From Fremontodendron californicum (Eukaryota; Streptophyta; Magnoliopsida; Malvales; Malvaceae), in NCBI GenBank assembly GCA_030761205.1, contig JAULJL010000025.1, positions 4,326,001-4,390,000 of the forward strand: DNA of 64,000 bases, given 5' to 3'. Position numbers and translations under genes: made by a program. Shown here piece after piece: positions 1 through 10,920 of this stretch. Under the pieces are notes generated by a model. That model searched no databases, was not told the DNA's origin, and worked only from the letters and a program-made list of their open reading frames with translations. Within the stretch, counting starts at the first letter, position 1; the number at the start of each line of letters is the position of its first letter.

Positions 1-356
1 AGAATTGTTATTGAAAAAAGTCTTAAGTTAAAAAAAAGTTTGTTTAAAAAAGTACAGTGAAAAATATGATTTAAGATTTTTTAAATGTTTAATATTGCTG
101 TGAAAAATTAAAATCTAAAAAATGCATGTTTAAAATAATAAAAGTTTAAAGATTTGAAGATTTGAAAATAATAAAATCATTTTATCTAAAATTTAGCTTT
201 CAAATCATAAAAACACAATTTTCGTGACTTTTTGATTTGGATTTTCAAACCATGATTTTAATTGCAAAAAGCAAAACTTTTACATGTTTAGGTTGGGATA
301 AAATGTAACTTTTGACCTTAAAAGTTGTGCCTACAATAACGGTAAAGGGGGCTTAA
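1..356. repeat. AT-rich MITE-like repeat, copy A (truncated by window edge)
   Basis: No gene is visible. The segment matches 43728-44078 over its whole length: both share an 'attg(c/t)t(g/a)ttgaaaaaa' start, a central 'aaatgttta(a/g)tattgctgtgaaaa' block, 'gtttaaaataataaaagt' and a closing 'aaactgtgcc'-like end. The better-kept copy at 43728 begins near 'tattgctgttg' and ends near 'aaaagcaatgct', a short imperfect inverted repeat. This is a non-coding DNA transposon remnant; the superfamily was not determined. Confidence 0.5.
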
Positions 357-370
357 AAGAGTATGCTGAT

Positions 371-510
371 CTATGTTATTTTAACTTTTCATTTTTTTTA
401 AATACTCGTGTTCAATATCTATGTTCGATACATATTTAGACATGTATGATGGTATGATCTCAAATATATATATAAAAAAAACTTTTAAGAAATTGAATAT
501 ATTGTAATAA
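371..510. repeat. CTATGTT-family MITE, degraded copy
   Basis: The segment starts with CTATGTTATT and carries the internal 'aaatactcgtgttc' and 'tatgatctcaaatatat' signatures seen in the intact copies at 8778-8976 and 28018-28197. The right terminus is too eroded to place. Confidence 0.5.
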
Positions 511-589
511 GGTATAATCACCATATTCTAGCTATACATGTTAGAATTTAGAGCTACAATTAATCAAACTTATTCATTCTATGAAGCAA

Positions 590-1290
590 AATCACGGGTT
601 TGCAACAATATATTATTTATAGTAATAATATTATATTAAGTATTTAGCAAACAAGTATCCTAAAGACACTTTTTAAGGTTATTATATGTAGTAATATCTT
701 CACCCAATGTATTGAAAATGATTAATAAAGTTGTCAACTTTTGCAATTAATACAATACTATTACTATAAATAGTATATTAACTAATCTTAAAGAGTGTCC
801 TAAGAGCACTCATTAGCAAAATCATTATATTAAATATAGTAGTTGATAATTTTATTCATCATTTTCAATGTATAAGCATTTATTAAGTGGGTTTTACTAT
901 AAATAATAATGGATTTTGCTAACGAATGCTCTAAGAATACTTTTTTAGGTTACTATACATAATAATATATTTATCCAATGTATTGAAAATGATGAATAAA
1001 GTTATCAACTTTTGCATTTAATATAATATTATTACTATAAATAGTATATTAACTAACTTTAAAGAGTGTTCTAAGGTCACTCGCTAGCAAAATCCAATAA
1101 TAATTAAACAATACTCTGAAGATATTTGTAAAATTAATTAATATACTATTTATAGTAATAACTTTATATTAAATATAATAATTGATAATTTTATTCATTA
1201 TTTTTAATATCTTATATAATAATATTATTATATATAATAATTTTAGAAAATATCCTCCAAATACGGTTAGCCAAATCCATTAATAAAACC
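590..1290. repeat. Cluster of overlapping palindromic MITE copies (GTTTTGCTAACGAG type)
   Basis: One motif set recurs in both orientations. It consists of an end like 'ggattttgctaacga(a/g)tgctctaag', a core 'attactataaatagtatattaa', and 'tcatcattttcaatgtatt'. Ends are visible near 595, 810, 910, 1090 and 1260, so at least two to three copies are nested or abutting. There is no coding potential. The inverted ends and the TA-rich core suggest a MITE family. Confidence 0.55.
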
Positions 1291-1429
1291 CTTAAAATTA
1301 AAGGTTCACCTACAGACAACTGCCATGTTCTATTTCTTTTAAAAAAAAATCAATACTGAATGAATGTGAAGGGACCGGACTGGCCCTCAACTCTCAACTT
1401 TTTGGCATCAGTGAGAATGAACCTGATAA

Positions 1430-1625
1430 TATTGAACACGATGTAAATATGATACAAAAAAATAATTAAAAATATGATAAAATATAACATGAATATATGA
1501 ATGTCTCAAAATCTATATAATACGAATTATTAACGTATTAAAGTTTATATAAATATAAAATACCTTAAACATGATTATGATCGACAAAATATACAAACAC
1601 GACATGGATACACGAATTACCTGGT
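1430..1625. repeat. TAGACCTGACAAT-family hAT-like MITE, degraded copy
   Basis: This is a reverse-orientation copy of the element at 9016-9266. Shared blocks are 'aacacgat(g/a)...atgaat', 'tcaaaatctatataat', 'attaa.gtattaaa.tttatataaatataaaatacctta' and 'gacatggatacacgaatt'. The termini are eroded and no target-site duplication could be assigned. Confidence 0.55.
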
Positions 1626-1654
1626 AGTACAATAGTAAAAAGACAAAGACAAAG

Positions 1655-1930
1655 GGTTTTTGTTAACGAGTCCGTTTAAAAAATATTTTTTAAGGTTACT
1701 TAATATTGGATTTTGCTCACGAGAGTTTTTAGGTACTTTTTAAGATGAATTAACATATTATTTATAATAATAATATTATATTAAATGTAAAAATTAATAG
1801 ATTTATTCATCATTTTCAATGCATTAGATGAAAATGATATTATATACAATAACCTTTAAAAATATACTTAGGATACTCGTTAGCAAAATCTATTAATATA
1901 TAATTTATAATAATAATATTGTATTAAATA
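1655..1930. repeat. GTTTTGCTAACGAG-type MITE copies
   Basis: Two abutting copies of the 590-1290 family are visible, with ends at 1656 (ggtttttgttaacgag), 1709 (ggattttgctcacgag) and about 1867 (ctcgttagcaaaatc). The shared core 'tcatcattttcaatgcatt' lies between them. Confidence 0.5.
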
Positions 1931-1949
1931 TAATAATTAATAATTTTTT

Positions 1950-2690
1950 TAGGATCTGCTTAATCGGTACCCTGGTACTGGTTAAGAATTATTTATTTAC
2001 CATTTCAGATTTTTTTTTGCATTTAATACATTATTTTTACTTAATTAAAAAATAATAATGCATTCATTATAATTTTCTTTTTATATATAGCACCTTAACC
2101 AATGTCTATAAGCACTGGTTAACATTTTTTTTTCTAATTATTTTTAATAATCATCTTAAATAAATATATTATTATATATAATAATCATCTTAAAAAGTGT
2201 CTTTGATGCTAAATTTTAATACAAAAGCATATATATGGAGTTTGCTTAATTGGTGTTTATAGGCAGACCTGTCTATGGATCGGATCGATGCTCCTTTTTT
2301 TTTTTGTTATTTCTTTATCCAAACTTGGGCCGCCCCTCAAAGCCCATTTTATTGTTTATTAAATATTAAAAAAAATATATATTTTATAATTAAATTTAAA
2401 TAAATTTTTTATTTTATTTAATTAATAGTAGTTCGGGCCAAGCTAGCCCGAATTACTAAAATCCTTGTTCAGATTTGGCTCAATTTGGGTCGGCTGGACA
2501 AATAACCCGGTCCTTGAACATGTTTACTTATAGGCATCAGTTACAGATTATTTAATTATCAATTTATGAATTTTTTATATATTTAATACATTATTTTTAT
2601 TAAATTCAAAAAAATAAACCATTAATTATATATATATATTTTATATATATATATTATCTTAATCAATACCTAACATTTTCCCATATAAAA
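1950..2690. repeat. Two related MITE copies with GCTTAAT..GGTT ends, one split by another MITE
   Basis: The first copy (about 1955-2115) runs from 'tgcttaatcggtaccctgg' to 'ataagcactggttaac'. It contains 'gcatttaatacattatttttacttaatt'. The second copy starts near 2240 (gcttaattggtgtttataggc), is interrupted by the 2265-2527 insertion, and resumes at 2528 with 'ttataggcatcagttac' and the same 'tttaatacattatttttatt' core, ending near 2675. This is a clear nested insertion in non-coding DNA. Confidence 0.55.
2265..2527. mobile_element. hAT-like MITE (AGACCTG..GGATCGG family) with 8-bp target duplication
   Basis: The element is flanked on both sides by TTATAGGC (2257-2264 and 2528-2535), a perfect 8-bp duplication as left by hAT transposases. 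Its ends are imperfect inverted repeats (AGACCTGTCTATGGATCGG against the reverse complement of CCGGTCCTTGAACATGTTT). GC-richer ends flank an AT-rich middle with no ORF. The ends resemble those of 20746-21029 and 44581-44845, so these are probably one family. Confidence 0.7.
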
Positions 2691-3700
2691 AGAGGAGGAA
2701 GTGAGAGTAGTATATATATTACTAGGTTACTATCTTCCAATTGTAATAAATGGCTTCACCATGTACACAAGTAAAAAGATGGCAGTAGTGCTTGTAAAAA
2801 GGGGCGTAGCTTTTAACATACGAAAGAAAATAATAAGATTGTAGGCCATGCCCATAAAGCTTTACAAAATTAACTATAATCACTTTAGAAGAAAATAACA
2901 CCTTTCGGAATTCCAAAACCTACCCTAGAAAAAGCTTCTACTATATGTTTGCGATTGCATATATACATACGATATTGAATTATGTTTATAATCTTAATAA
3001 CAGAAACGACAAAAGAGAAATGATTAAAAGGGGAAGAAAAAGAAATACAAACAGTTCTCTATTTTAAAGATTATTTTAGGTTCAAACTAGTATTTGTAGG
3101 TGTTATATCTAACGATTAATTGAGATAGAAGCTCAAATAAGATTCAAACGGGCGGGTTTATAAAATTAAAAGAAGATAAATCTTAGTTATTATCAGTTGT
3201 ATAGAATTTTTAGATATAAAAAAAATGAAATAAGGACATTGAATCTTAGGTTTAATTTTGATATCTTGATAATTTTATTCTTTTTGATCGTTATTCTCTT
3301 TTTTCCTTTTTTTCTCTTTGAATATGTGTTGGTTTAAAAATCGAAATACGTCTTGAAAAATCAACTCTAATGCCCCTTTAACTATTTGCTTTCCTTTGCA
3401 GATTCTTTAAGTTCCGAAAACACTCCTCTTCTCGAACTCTCTTTCACCAACCTAAAATACCATTTGCAGTAGACTAAACATGCAAATTTTAATTAAGTGA
3501 AAAGGGTGCATTATGTTGGAAATATACTTTTCCTTAATGATGAAAAGATCTTATTACTTATTAGTAAATTATGCTATTAAGATTCCTGTATTTCATTAGT
3601 CATGAATAATCAGGTTGGAATTTGGGTATTGATTTGTATTCGACTAGTCATACAAATTTTGATATTGAAGTAAATTCCAATTCCTTAGAAATATATATAC
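2691..3700. other. Gene-free stretch
   Basis: No ORF with recognisable content and no RNA gene was seen. The sequence is AT-rich with a few poly-A and poly-T runs. Confidence 0.5.
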
Positions 3701-3701
3701 T

Positions 3702-4035
3702 AGGGAGTTCTCCTTCTAGGAGAACTCCCTTAGGGTGAGCTTAAAATAGATTTCATTACATATAAACATGACAAAATTACATATAAATATGATAAATTAC
3801 ATAAAGTTATCATATTTATATGATTTTTTTTTTTACATATAAACATGACGAATTACATATATACATAACAAATTACATATAAATATGATAATTACATATA
3901 AACATGATAAATTACATATAAATATGACAAATATGTTATGTATTTATGTAAAAAAAATTCATTATAACATATAAACATGATAAATTACATATATAATAAA
4001 ACCTTTAAAAAATTTATTTTAAAGAGCTTTTCTTA
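3702..4035. repeat. Repeat element with perfect 13-bp hairpin and ATATAAACATGA tandem units, copy 1
   Basis: The element opens with a perfect palindrome at 3702-3730: 13-bp arms AGGGAGTTCTCCT and AGGAGAACTCCCT around a 3-nt loop. It continues with 'gtgagcttaaaatagattt', then about eight diverged repeats of 'acatataaacatgacaaatt', and closes with 'aaaaaatttattttaaagagcttttctt'. The same layout recurs at 19760-20045. It is a non-coding transposon remnant of unknown class. Confidence 0.5.
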
Positions 4036-4594
4036 TATTTTTTTCATATATACTGCTTGAGTTTCAGTCGAGTGAAAAAAAGAAAAGAAAAGTTGAAGCC
4101 AATATATTAGGGGTATACAGTTTAGATGGTAGAAAAAAAGGTTGAAAAAACAGGGGGAAATGGGTGGTGTGTGAAGATGTGACTTGAAGAAATATAAGAG
4201 TCAAAATTCAAGAATGAATATTGGTTGACAAACTTGTCTAAGAATTTCAACATTTCTGACTTATATATACATATTCTGGAAAGATTTTGTCTCCAAAAAG
4301 TGCGATTTTAAGATTATTTTTCCTATTAAACATTTGTATACCTGCTGGCATCCTAATTAACAGTGTTGAGTTTTTTTTGTCAGAAAAAATTTAGGTGTAA
4401 GATCAGAAGATGCTACAAATTTCAAAGATTTTATAATAATAGTACTTACAAATCATTTGTTAAATGAGATTGTTGATAAGATTCAAATTTTGATACTTGT
4501 CAAAATGTTAATGAGTACTCAATTAATTGAATCAATCCATGTTGACAATAATGTTGAGTTTCCTGCTTGCATTTGCTGCTTTTTGTACGAAAAA

Positions 4595-5352
4595 TAGTAG
4601 GAAAGAGGATTTAAACCGCGGTTGTAATACGATTTTATGATTGTTATTTTATAATTTTGGTTTTTCTATTGGTGATATTCACCGTAATTAAAGTGTGAAT
4701 AATTAGCTGTTTGTAGTGGTTAAATTCACGATTGTGAATTACATGTATATAGATTTAATTTATAATTTATGAATTTTTTTTTTTTACTTTTATAAATAAA
4801 ATATCATATAGTGTCAAACTAGTTTTGAAAATTATTAGAAATTTTTTTTATGATTGTAATTATAATTATTATGTTTCACATTAAATTGTACAAAATAAAA
4901 AAAAATTCACAATCGCAATAATCACTATAATATTTTTATATTCATAACTGCAACAAAAACGACACAAACAAAATACGAATACGATTGTAATTTAAATATT
5001 TGATAGGAAATCAACATGGAAGCAGCAAATTCAGAGGCTGTAGGCTACAAGACTGTTTAAATAAGCACATAGCCCCTGTACTATAGTGAAAAGAGTAATT
5101 TAATCCTTGTACTGTAAAAGTGAGTAATTTAGTCCTTATACAATTGAAATAGGTGCAAATAAGTAAAATTGATAACGATGTTAATGAAAAACCGTTAAAA
5201 TACTGTTATGGACTCGTAAAATCTAACATAATTAATGACTTGAAATAAAATATTATTTGAAATATATGTAAATCTGTTAAATTTTACGAGTCCATATCAG
5301 CATTTTAAATGTTTTTCATTGAATTACCCTTTTCATTAAAATCGTTATCCTG
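4595..5352. repeat. Two diverged palindromic repeats
   Basis: From about 4609 to 4995, ends of the type 'atttaaaccgcggttgtaatacga' and 'acgaatacgattgtaatttaaat' are inverted relative to each other. Related sequence occurs near 23636-23750, 24810-24985 and 26880-26960. From about 5068 to 5352, 'gataacgatgttaatgaaaa' at 5171 pairs with 'cattaaaatcgttatcc' near 5335, and 'atggactcgtaaaat' pairs with 'attttacgagtccat'. Both look like old MITEs without ORFs. Confidence 0.4.
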
Positions 5353-6280
5353 TTGGAGATGAAAAGTCGAAAACAACCTCGATTAACAAGCAAAGAAAAA
5401 GCTTCCCTAATTAGGAAAAGGATCAATAATCAAGGCAAATCTTCTATCTTTCAGGATAGTTTATAGGGTAGTGGCTCCTACATGGTGTTTATTAAAGTAC
5501 TGTCAATCAATCTAAACCTTTCATATTTTACAAGTTTGTCATCATCTTCATCCATATTTTGATTTACCGTTTAATTATCAGAAAAATAGTCAGATTGTGG
5601 GTTTTAAATATTCTCAGCAAAACTTTGCACCAAAAAAAAAAAATATATTCTCAGCAAAACTGAGGGACGTTGAATGGTTTTTGACATTTGTGATAACTTT
5701 CAATATTTCTGGTAAATTATGAGCCCACATGGAAAGTAAGAGCTAAGCCTTATCACGAGTATTAATGATGTCAAAACATTGAAGAAAATGGTAGCAGAAT
5801 TTTCCAAAAAGAAAAACAAAAAGAATAAAATATGATGGTACAACTACAGCATGAAGTTGTGGACTTATGCCAGAAATGAGGATAATTGATTTACCAAAAA
5901 GGTGAAGAATTTGAATCAGCTGAGCTCCAACGTTCAAATTACAATTAGGATCCTCGTGATCCATCCAACGGTCACAATTATCCATGTAAATGTCTTTAAA
6001 CAAATACAAATAAATCTAACAATCCGTGAATTTGTACTATGTTCATATTATTTTCTCGTATTATAATCATATTTAAAATGTTATATATTATATAAATTTT
6101 GATACGTTCATATATTAATATTATGTTTGTGTTATTTTTTCATGTCGTATTATATTTTAATTATCTTTTATGTATCATGTAATTATGTCAAATCCAAAAT
6201 TATCTAATCTAAATAGAGATTTTTTTTTTCTTCATATTTCCAATGGCAAACATAAGAGATTTCATTTTTTTTGTTAGTAC
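5353..6280. other. Intergenic region upstream of the LRR gene
   Basis: No gene is visible. An 89-codon open frame on the minus strand near 5743-6009 has no recognisable motif. From about 6030 to 6200 there is a degraded TAGACCTGACAAT-family repeat ('tcgtattataatcatatttaaaatgttatat', 'ttttcatgtcgtattat'). Confidence 0.45.
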
Positions 6281-6288
6281 TATAAATA
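6281..6288 (+). promoter_or_regulatory. Probable TATA box of the LRR gene
   Basis: TATAAATA sits about 300 bp before the ATG at 6587. The leader between them contains CT-rich stretches typical of plant 5' UTRs. The start of transcription would be expected near 6310-6320. This rests on sequence only. Confidence 0.45.
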
Positions 6289-6586
6289 AGAGGGGGTGAT
6301 TGTTCAAGGGACTAACAGATCTTCAACCAAGTTATAATTCACATTTCACTCTTTGAATCTTTTTCTACTTTCTTTTCATCATTATACCTTCCTGTCTACG
6401 TGAAGGAATAGAATTAAAATAAACCCATGTCTGCTTTGCAAACTTTATTTTTACTTTTTTCATGATAGAATATAATTTTTTTCCCCATTCAAAGTTCATC
6501 TTGTCAGATCCAGCTTCCAACATCAGTGGAAAATTCTATAAAATTTTCATCAATCTCTCTGATCTGATCAAGACCCACCTTCCAAA

Positions 6587-8374
6587 ATGCAGATTCTGAT
6601 ATGGGTTTTTAAGGTTCTGCTTATTTATTCCTTACTAAGAGAGTTTCCATTGTCACTAGCTCAAACAATCTCACAAGCCCCAGCAGTTTGCTCAGAGGCA
6701 GATAGAGTTGCTCTTCTTGGTTTCAAAGCCAAAATCTTGAAGGACACTACAGATAGTCTATCTTCATGGATAGGAAGAGGTTGCTGTGGAGGAGATTGGG
6801 AAGGTGTTCAGTGTAATCCAGCAGGAAGGGTCAATACATTGGCCCTGCAAAGGCCAGAAAGGGACAGTAGCCTCTACATGAAGGGTAGTTTGTCTCCTTC
6901 TCTGGGAAGTCTGCAATTCTTGGAGGTGTTGGTTATAAGTGGGATGAAGCTTATTACAGGTCCAATCCCTGAGAACTTTTCTAATCTAACCCGTCTCAGT
7001 CAATTGGTCCTGGAAGATAATTCCCTTCAAGGGAACATTCCTTCAGGTTTAAGTCGTTTATCCTTTCTCCAAACGCTCTCATTGGCTGGTAACCGTTTCA
7101 GGGGGGAAGTTCCTCCAAGCTTAGGGAATTTGAGAGACCTTGTTCAGATAAATTTAGGAAGAAACTCCTTGACAGGTCCAATCCCTTCTAGTTTCAAAAG
7201 TCTTCTTCGATTGCAGTCTTTGGATCTAAGCTTCAATTTATTGTCTGGTTTCATTCCTGAATTTGTAGGACAGTTTCAAAACATTACCTTCATTGACCTC
7301 TCCAATAACCAATTATCAGGGCACTTACCCGTTTCCATGTTCGACTTGGTCACTCTGTCAGACCTGTCATTGAGCCACAACCAGCTCACTGGAATTATCC
7401 CAGACCAGATTGGAAACCTTAAATCTCTCACTAGTCTTTCACTGAGTTGCAACAAGTTTATAGGTCGTATTCCAGCATCTATTTCAAGATTACAGAACCT
7501 TTGGTCCCTTAATTTATCTATAAATGGGTTCTCAGATCCTTTACCAGTTATTTCTAGCAGGGGTTTTCCTTCACTTTTGTCAATAGACCTGTCCTTCAAC
7601 AACCTCAGTTTGGGGACAGTTCCTAACTGGATCAAGGACAGACAACTTTCAGATGTAAATCTAGCTGGCTGTAAACTGAGAGGAGCCCTCCCAAAGTTTA
7701 GACCAGATTCACTGAGCTCCATAGACCTGTCCAATAACTTCCTTACAGGGAGAATTCCCACTTACTTCACAAATATGACAAGTCTGCAGAAGCTGAAGCT
7801 TTCAAACAACCGACTAAAGTTTGATCTTTCCGAACTCATAGTGCCAGATGGGATTTCCTCTATTGATCTCCATTCAAATCAGGTATTCGGGTCTCTCTCA
7901 AGCATTTTAAATAACAGAACAAGCAGTCTTTTGGAGGTCATAGATGTGTCAAAAAATCTCATTTCTGGCACAATACCAAAATTTACTGAAGGCTTGAGTT
8001 TGAAGGTGTTGAATATAGGAAGCAACAAGATTGCAGGCCAGATCCCCAGTTCAATCTCAAATCTCATTGAACTTGAAAGGCTGGATATTTCAAGGAACCA
8101 GATAACTGGCACCATTCCCACAAGTTTAGGACAATTGGTGAAACTTCAATGGCTTGACCTTTCCATCAACAGGCTCACTGGAAAAATCCCAACTAGCTTA
8201 TTGGGTATTCAGTCTATGAGACATGCAAGCTTCAGGGCAAACAGACTATGTGAAGAGATTCCACAAGGGCGACCTTATAACATCTTCCCTGCCTCTGCTT
8301 ATGCTCATAATCTCTGCCTATGTGGTAAACCCATGCCGCCTTGCAAGGGAAAGAAACAAGAGATGGGCCAGTGA
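6587..8374 (+). CDS. Secreted leucine-rich-repeat protein without kinase or membrane anchor
   Basis: The gene is one exon of 595 residues. Residues 1-26 form a signal peptide (hydrophobic, ending SLAQ). A plant LRR N-terminal cap follows at about 35-80, with the CSEADRVALLGFK start and the CCGGDWEGVQC cysteine pair. About 18 extracellular-type LRRs of 24 residues then run to about residue 560, many with the plant LxGxIP signature (for example LTGPIPSSF, LTGKIPTSLL). The C-terminal cap has NLCLCGKPMPPC. Because there is no transmembrane helix or kinase, the protein should act in the apoplast or wall, as expected for DRT100-like, PGIP-like or receptor-like-protein relatives. Length and layout fit a small Arabidopsis family of about 590 residues; At5g23400 is my best recollection. 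The ligand is unknown. The first ATG of the frame is used because it begins the signal peptide. Confidence 0.9.
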   Translation: MQILIWVFKVLLIYSLLREFPLSLAQTISQAPAVCSEADRVALLGFKAKILKDTTDSLSSWIGRGCCGGDWEGVQCNPAGRVNTLALQRPERDSSLYMKGSLSPSLGSLQFLEVLVISGMKLITGPIPENFSNLTRLSQLVLEDNSLQGNIPSGLSRLSFLQTLSLAGNRFRGEVPPSLGNLRDLVQINLGRNSLTGPIPSSFKSLLRLQSLDLSFNLLSGFIPEFVGQFQNITFIDLSNNQLSGHLPVSMFDLVTLSDLSLSHNQLTGIIPDQIGNLKSLTSLSLSCNKFIGRIPASISRLQNLWSLNLSINGFSDPLPVISSRGFPSLLSIDLSFNNLSLGTVPNWIKDRQLSDVNLAGCKLRGALPKFRPDSLSSIDLSNNFLTGRIPTYFTNMTSLQKLKLSNNRLKFDLSELIVPDGISSIDLHSNQVFGSLSSILNNRTSSLLEVIDVSKNLISGTIPKFTEGLSLKVLNIGSNKIAGQIPSSISNLIELERLDISRNQITGTIPTSLGQLVKLQWLDLSINRLTGKIPTSLLGIQSMRHASFRANRLCEEIPQGRPYNIFPASAYAHNLCLCGKPMPPCKGKKQEMGQ

Positions 8375-8777
8375 AATGCTGACTAAATTTGCCCAAAGTA
8401 GACACATTCATGGCCTAATGAGCATGCTCACATGCGAGAAAAAGTTGGGTCCTGTTATACAGTGGTAGTTCATTTTTTTTCCTTCTCCATTAGTAATTTC
8501 TAGCGCAATTTCATTAAAAACTACGATTATGGAACAGTGTTTCAATATACAGCATTGATGCACATTTTAACATTTACTCTACACCAAAGCAAAGTTCTCT
8601 TTTTACTGCCAGCTTGCACAACCATTACATTGAGACAAAATCAATACTCTGAAATAACTTTTGTCTTCAGAAATGTAGACACAAGAAAATTAAGGACCAC
8701 CTCTAAAGATCATCGGCTTGTATTTGCCGATGATGGTTTCCACAACAGTAATCACTGGTAATATGTACATTTGGTGG

Positions 8778-8976
8778 CTATGTTACTATGACTCTTTATT
8801 TTTTGAAGTATTCGTGTTCGACACCTGTGTCGACACTTATCCGGATATGGGTATGAACGATATGATCCTCTAATGACTCTCCAAATACATGAAAATCTTG
8901 AAAAAAAAAAATTAAACATACTCGTATTGGATATACACCTATATCAAATGCTCACAGTCGATTCTAAATAACATGG
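8778..8976. mobile_element. CTATGTT-family MITE
   Basis: The element begins CTATGTTACTATGACTC and ends with the inverted AACATGG. The flanks are TTTGGTGG (8770-8777) and CTTGGTGG (8977-8984), an 8-bp duplication with one mismatch. Inside are the family hallmarks 'gtattcgtgttcgacacctg', 'atccggatatgggtatg' and 'ttgaaaaaaaaa.ttaaacatactcgt'. There is no ORF. Confidence 0.7.
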
Positions 8977-9015
8977 CTTGGTGGTGCTGGTGGTTCATCC
9001 TTATTGCATTGCGAT

Positions 9016-9266
9016 TAGACCTGACAATTCGTGTATCCGTGTCGTTTTCGTGTATTTTGTCATGTTATAATCGTGTTTAAGATATTTTATATTTATATAA
9101 AGTTTGATAAGTTAATAATTTGTATTATATAGATTTTGAGACATTCGTGTATCCGTGTCATGTTTGTGTTAATTTTTTTGTGTCGTATCGAGTCGTATTC
9201 GTATCATATTTTTAATTATTTTTTTTCGTATCGTGTTCGTGTCTGTGTCCAATATTGTCAAGTCTA
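9016..9266. mobile_element. hAT-like MITE, TAGACCTGACAAT family, best-preserved copy
   Basis: The termini TAGACCTGACAAT and ATTGTCAAGTCTA are inverted repeats. The flanks ATTGCGAT (9008-9015) and ATTGCAAT (9267-9274) form an 8-bp target duplication with one mismatch, which fits hAT. The interior is rich in 'cgtgtc' and 'cgtatcgtgttcgtgtc' motifs and non-coding. Other copies lie near 1430, 6030, 20705, 23425 and 54450. Confidence 0.65.
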
Positions 9267-9779
9267 ATTGCAATGTCTCTCGTGAATCATGATACAAGAC
9301 TTCCATTAAAGGGGTGTAGATTTGGAGCAGACCTGCTTATAGTCCAGACTCTTAATTTTCTTGGCCATGGCCACATTGACTACCCATTCAAACCCATAAT
9401 AGTAAATATTGGCCCACTTTGAAACAATGATCATTTGTCATGAATGAGGGGGATTTAAGGGCTATCATCATTGGCCCAAAGACCCAACTTTTGAGACCAA
9501 GGGTTTTCAATCTTTTGAAATTTGATGTGAATTCTGATTAATTTTGAAGTAAAAAGGGTTTAATTTGACTCTTAAATATATGTTCTTATTTTTTTCTTAA
9601 TAAAAACACACCTGAACTGCAAATCTTTAATTGCAGCAGATTCCTAAAAACCTTTGCCAAAGACAACTTTTTTTTTTTTATATTTTTCCTAAAAAAGTTG
9701 CAGCCTCGATTACATAAAATATTGGTTACGTAATAAATATTCACTTTTAACAACAATTAGCCGAATCCTAAAATTTGAC

Positions 9780-9998
9780 GCTCTGTCAATACCCCTGTTT
9801 TCTTCCTTGTCCGAAATCGTTGCCGTTGCCTCTCTCTTTCCTTTCTGATTTTCTCTTTTTCTCTCTCTCAGATTCTACACTTGTACGCTTTACAAACTAG
9901 GCAATCGTGAGAGATTCTATCTTCTTAAACATCACCAGTGATTTAAAAGAAAGAACCCACCAACTGTAGCTTTGTATAATGAAGAATCCTAACCAAAG
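9780..9998 (+). other. Probable 5' UTR exon of the SNF2 gene, with a short upstream ORF
   Basis: CT-rich leader sequence ends at a good donor (CAAAG|GTAGGG at 9999). If it is spliced to the acceptor at 11574, an ATG at 9979 opens an 11-codon reading frame (MKNPNQRLGFL) that stops at 11587-11589, about 60 nt before the main ATG at 11652. The frame differs from that of the main protein, so this ATG cannot be an alternative N-terminus. The exon start is approximate; splicing is inferred from consensus sites. Confidence 0.45.
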
Positions 9999-10532
9999 GT
10001 AGGGTTTTGTTTTTTTTATTTTTTTATTTTTTTATTTAATTGACTTAATTAAGTTTTAATTTAGTCGCTCAATTTGCCTTCCTTTTTATGTCTCAATCGG
10101 TTATCTTATGTGAATGTATCTCCCTGGTTTTATCAAGTTTGAATTTTTGAGCATGTAATGAAGTGGAATTGCTTACTGGCTTAGTTCCTTTTTTTTGTGG
10201 GCTTTTGAATTTGCATGTTTTATTTTTTTTATTTGTTTGGTTTTAGCCTTTAGGTTGATAGGAATTTGTTATTGTTGTTTGTTTTGGTGGGGGCAAGGTG
10301 GAGCAATGGTACTGTGTAATTTTGAAAGGAAATTGAAACTTTTTGATGGGGTGATTAGTGGTACTAGTAATTTTGGGTTTAGGGTTTTGATTGATTAAAA
10401 GCATTTGATTTGCTTGGAGAATCAGATGAGGAATACCCAATTTAGTAGAGGGGAACTTGTTAAGGAATCTGGAAAAAGAATTTAGGAATTATAGGTAGCA
10501 GTAGCACTGTACAAAGTAATAATAGTTCAAGG

Positions 10533-10920
10533 TAGTGTTGTCAAGAGCGCAAGGTGCACTCTAGGCGCTAGAACCCTTATATTGCCTCAAGCACAAGGTA
10601 AAAAAAAAAAAAAATCTCGCCTGAGTATGTTTTTGCATTTGTGTTTGTGTATATATATAATTATGATAATAAACCCTAAAGAGTGGTCATCTACAAAACA
10701 TGCATTTTTTTTTGTTGGCCAATATGCATGATTTCCTTATAGTCGCATGTCTGTTGTTGAATACTCAAATATTGAGAAGTAGAGAGTTTGATACTATCCA
10801 TTTTCTTACTAGTACATCTAATGAAAAAAGTTAAAATAAAAGGCCCAAAAGGATCTGAGGCGCTTTTGTTATCTAATGCTAAGGCGTAGGCGCACCTAGG
10901 CGCACGCCTTGACAACACCG
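10533..10920. mobile_element. hAT-like MITE in the 5' UTR intron of the SNF2 gene
   Basis: The 388-bp element is flanked by a perfect 8-bp duplication, GTTCAAGG (10525-10532 and 10921-10928). The terminal inverted repeats are TAGTGTTGTCAAGAGCGC and, on the other strand, CGGTGTTGTCAAGGCGTGC, a classic hAT non-autonomous signature. The ends are rich in 'aggcgc' runs and the middle is AT-rich. There is no ORF of substance. Confidence 0.75.

Noticed and set aside
5743..6009. 88-residue open frame on the minus strand
   Set aside because: No domain or plausible exon borders, and the sequence is AT-rich and hydrophobic by composition. Likely chance.
7276..8121. Antisense open frames inside the LRR gene
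   Set aside because: They mirror the LRR repeat periodicity of the sense strand and are shadows of the real gene.
9979..9998. ATG at 9979 as the start of the SNF2 protein
   Set aside because: Joined to the exon at 11574 it runs into a stop after 11 codons and is out of frame with the protein; the ATG at 11652 fits the family N-terminus.
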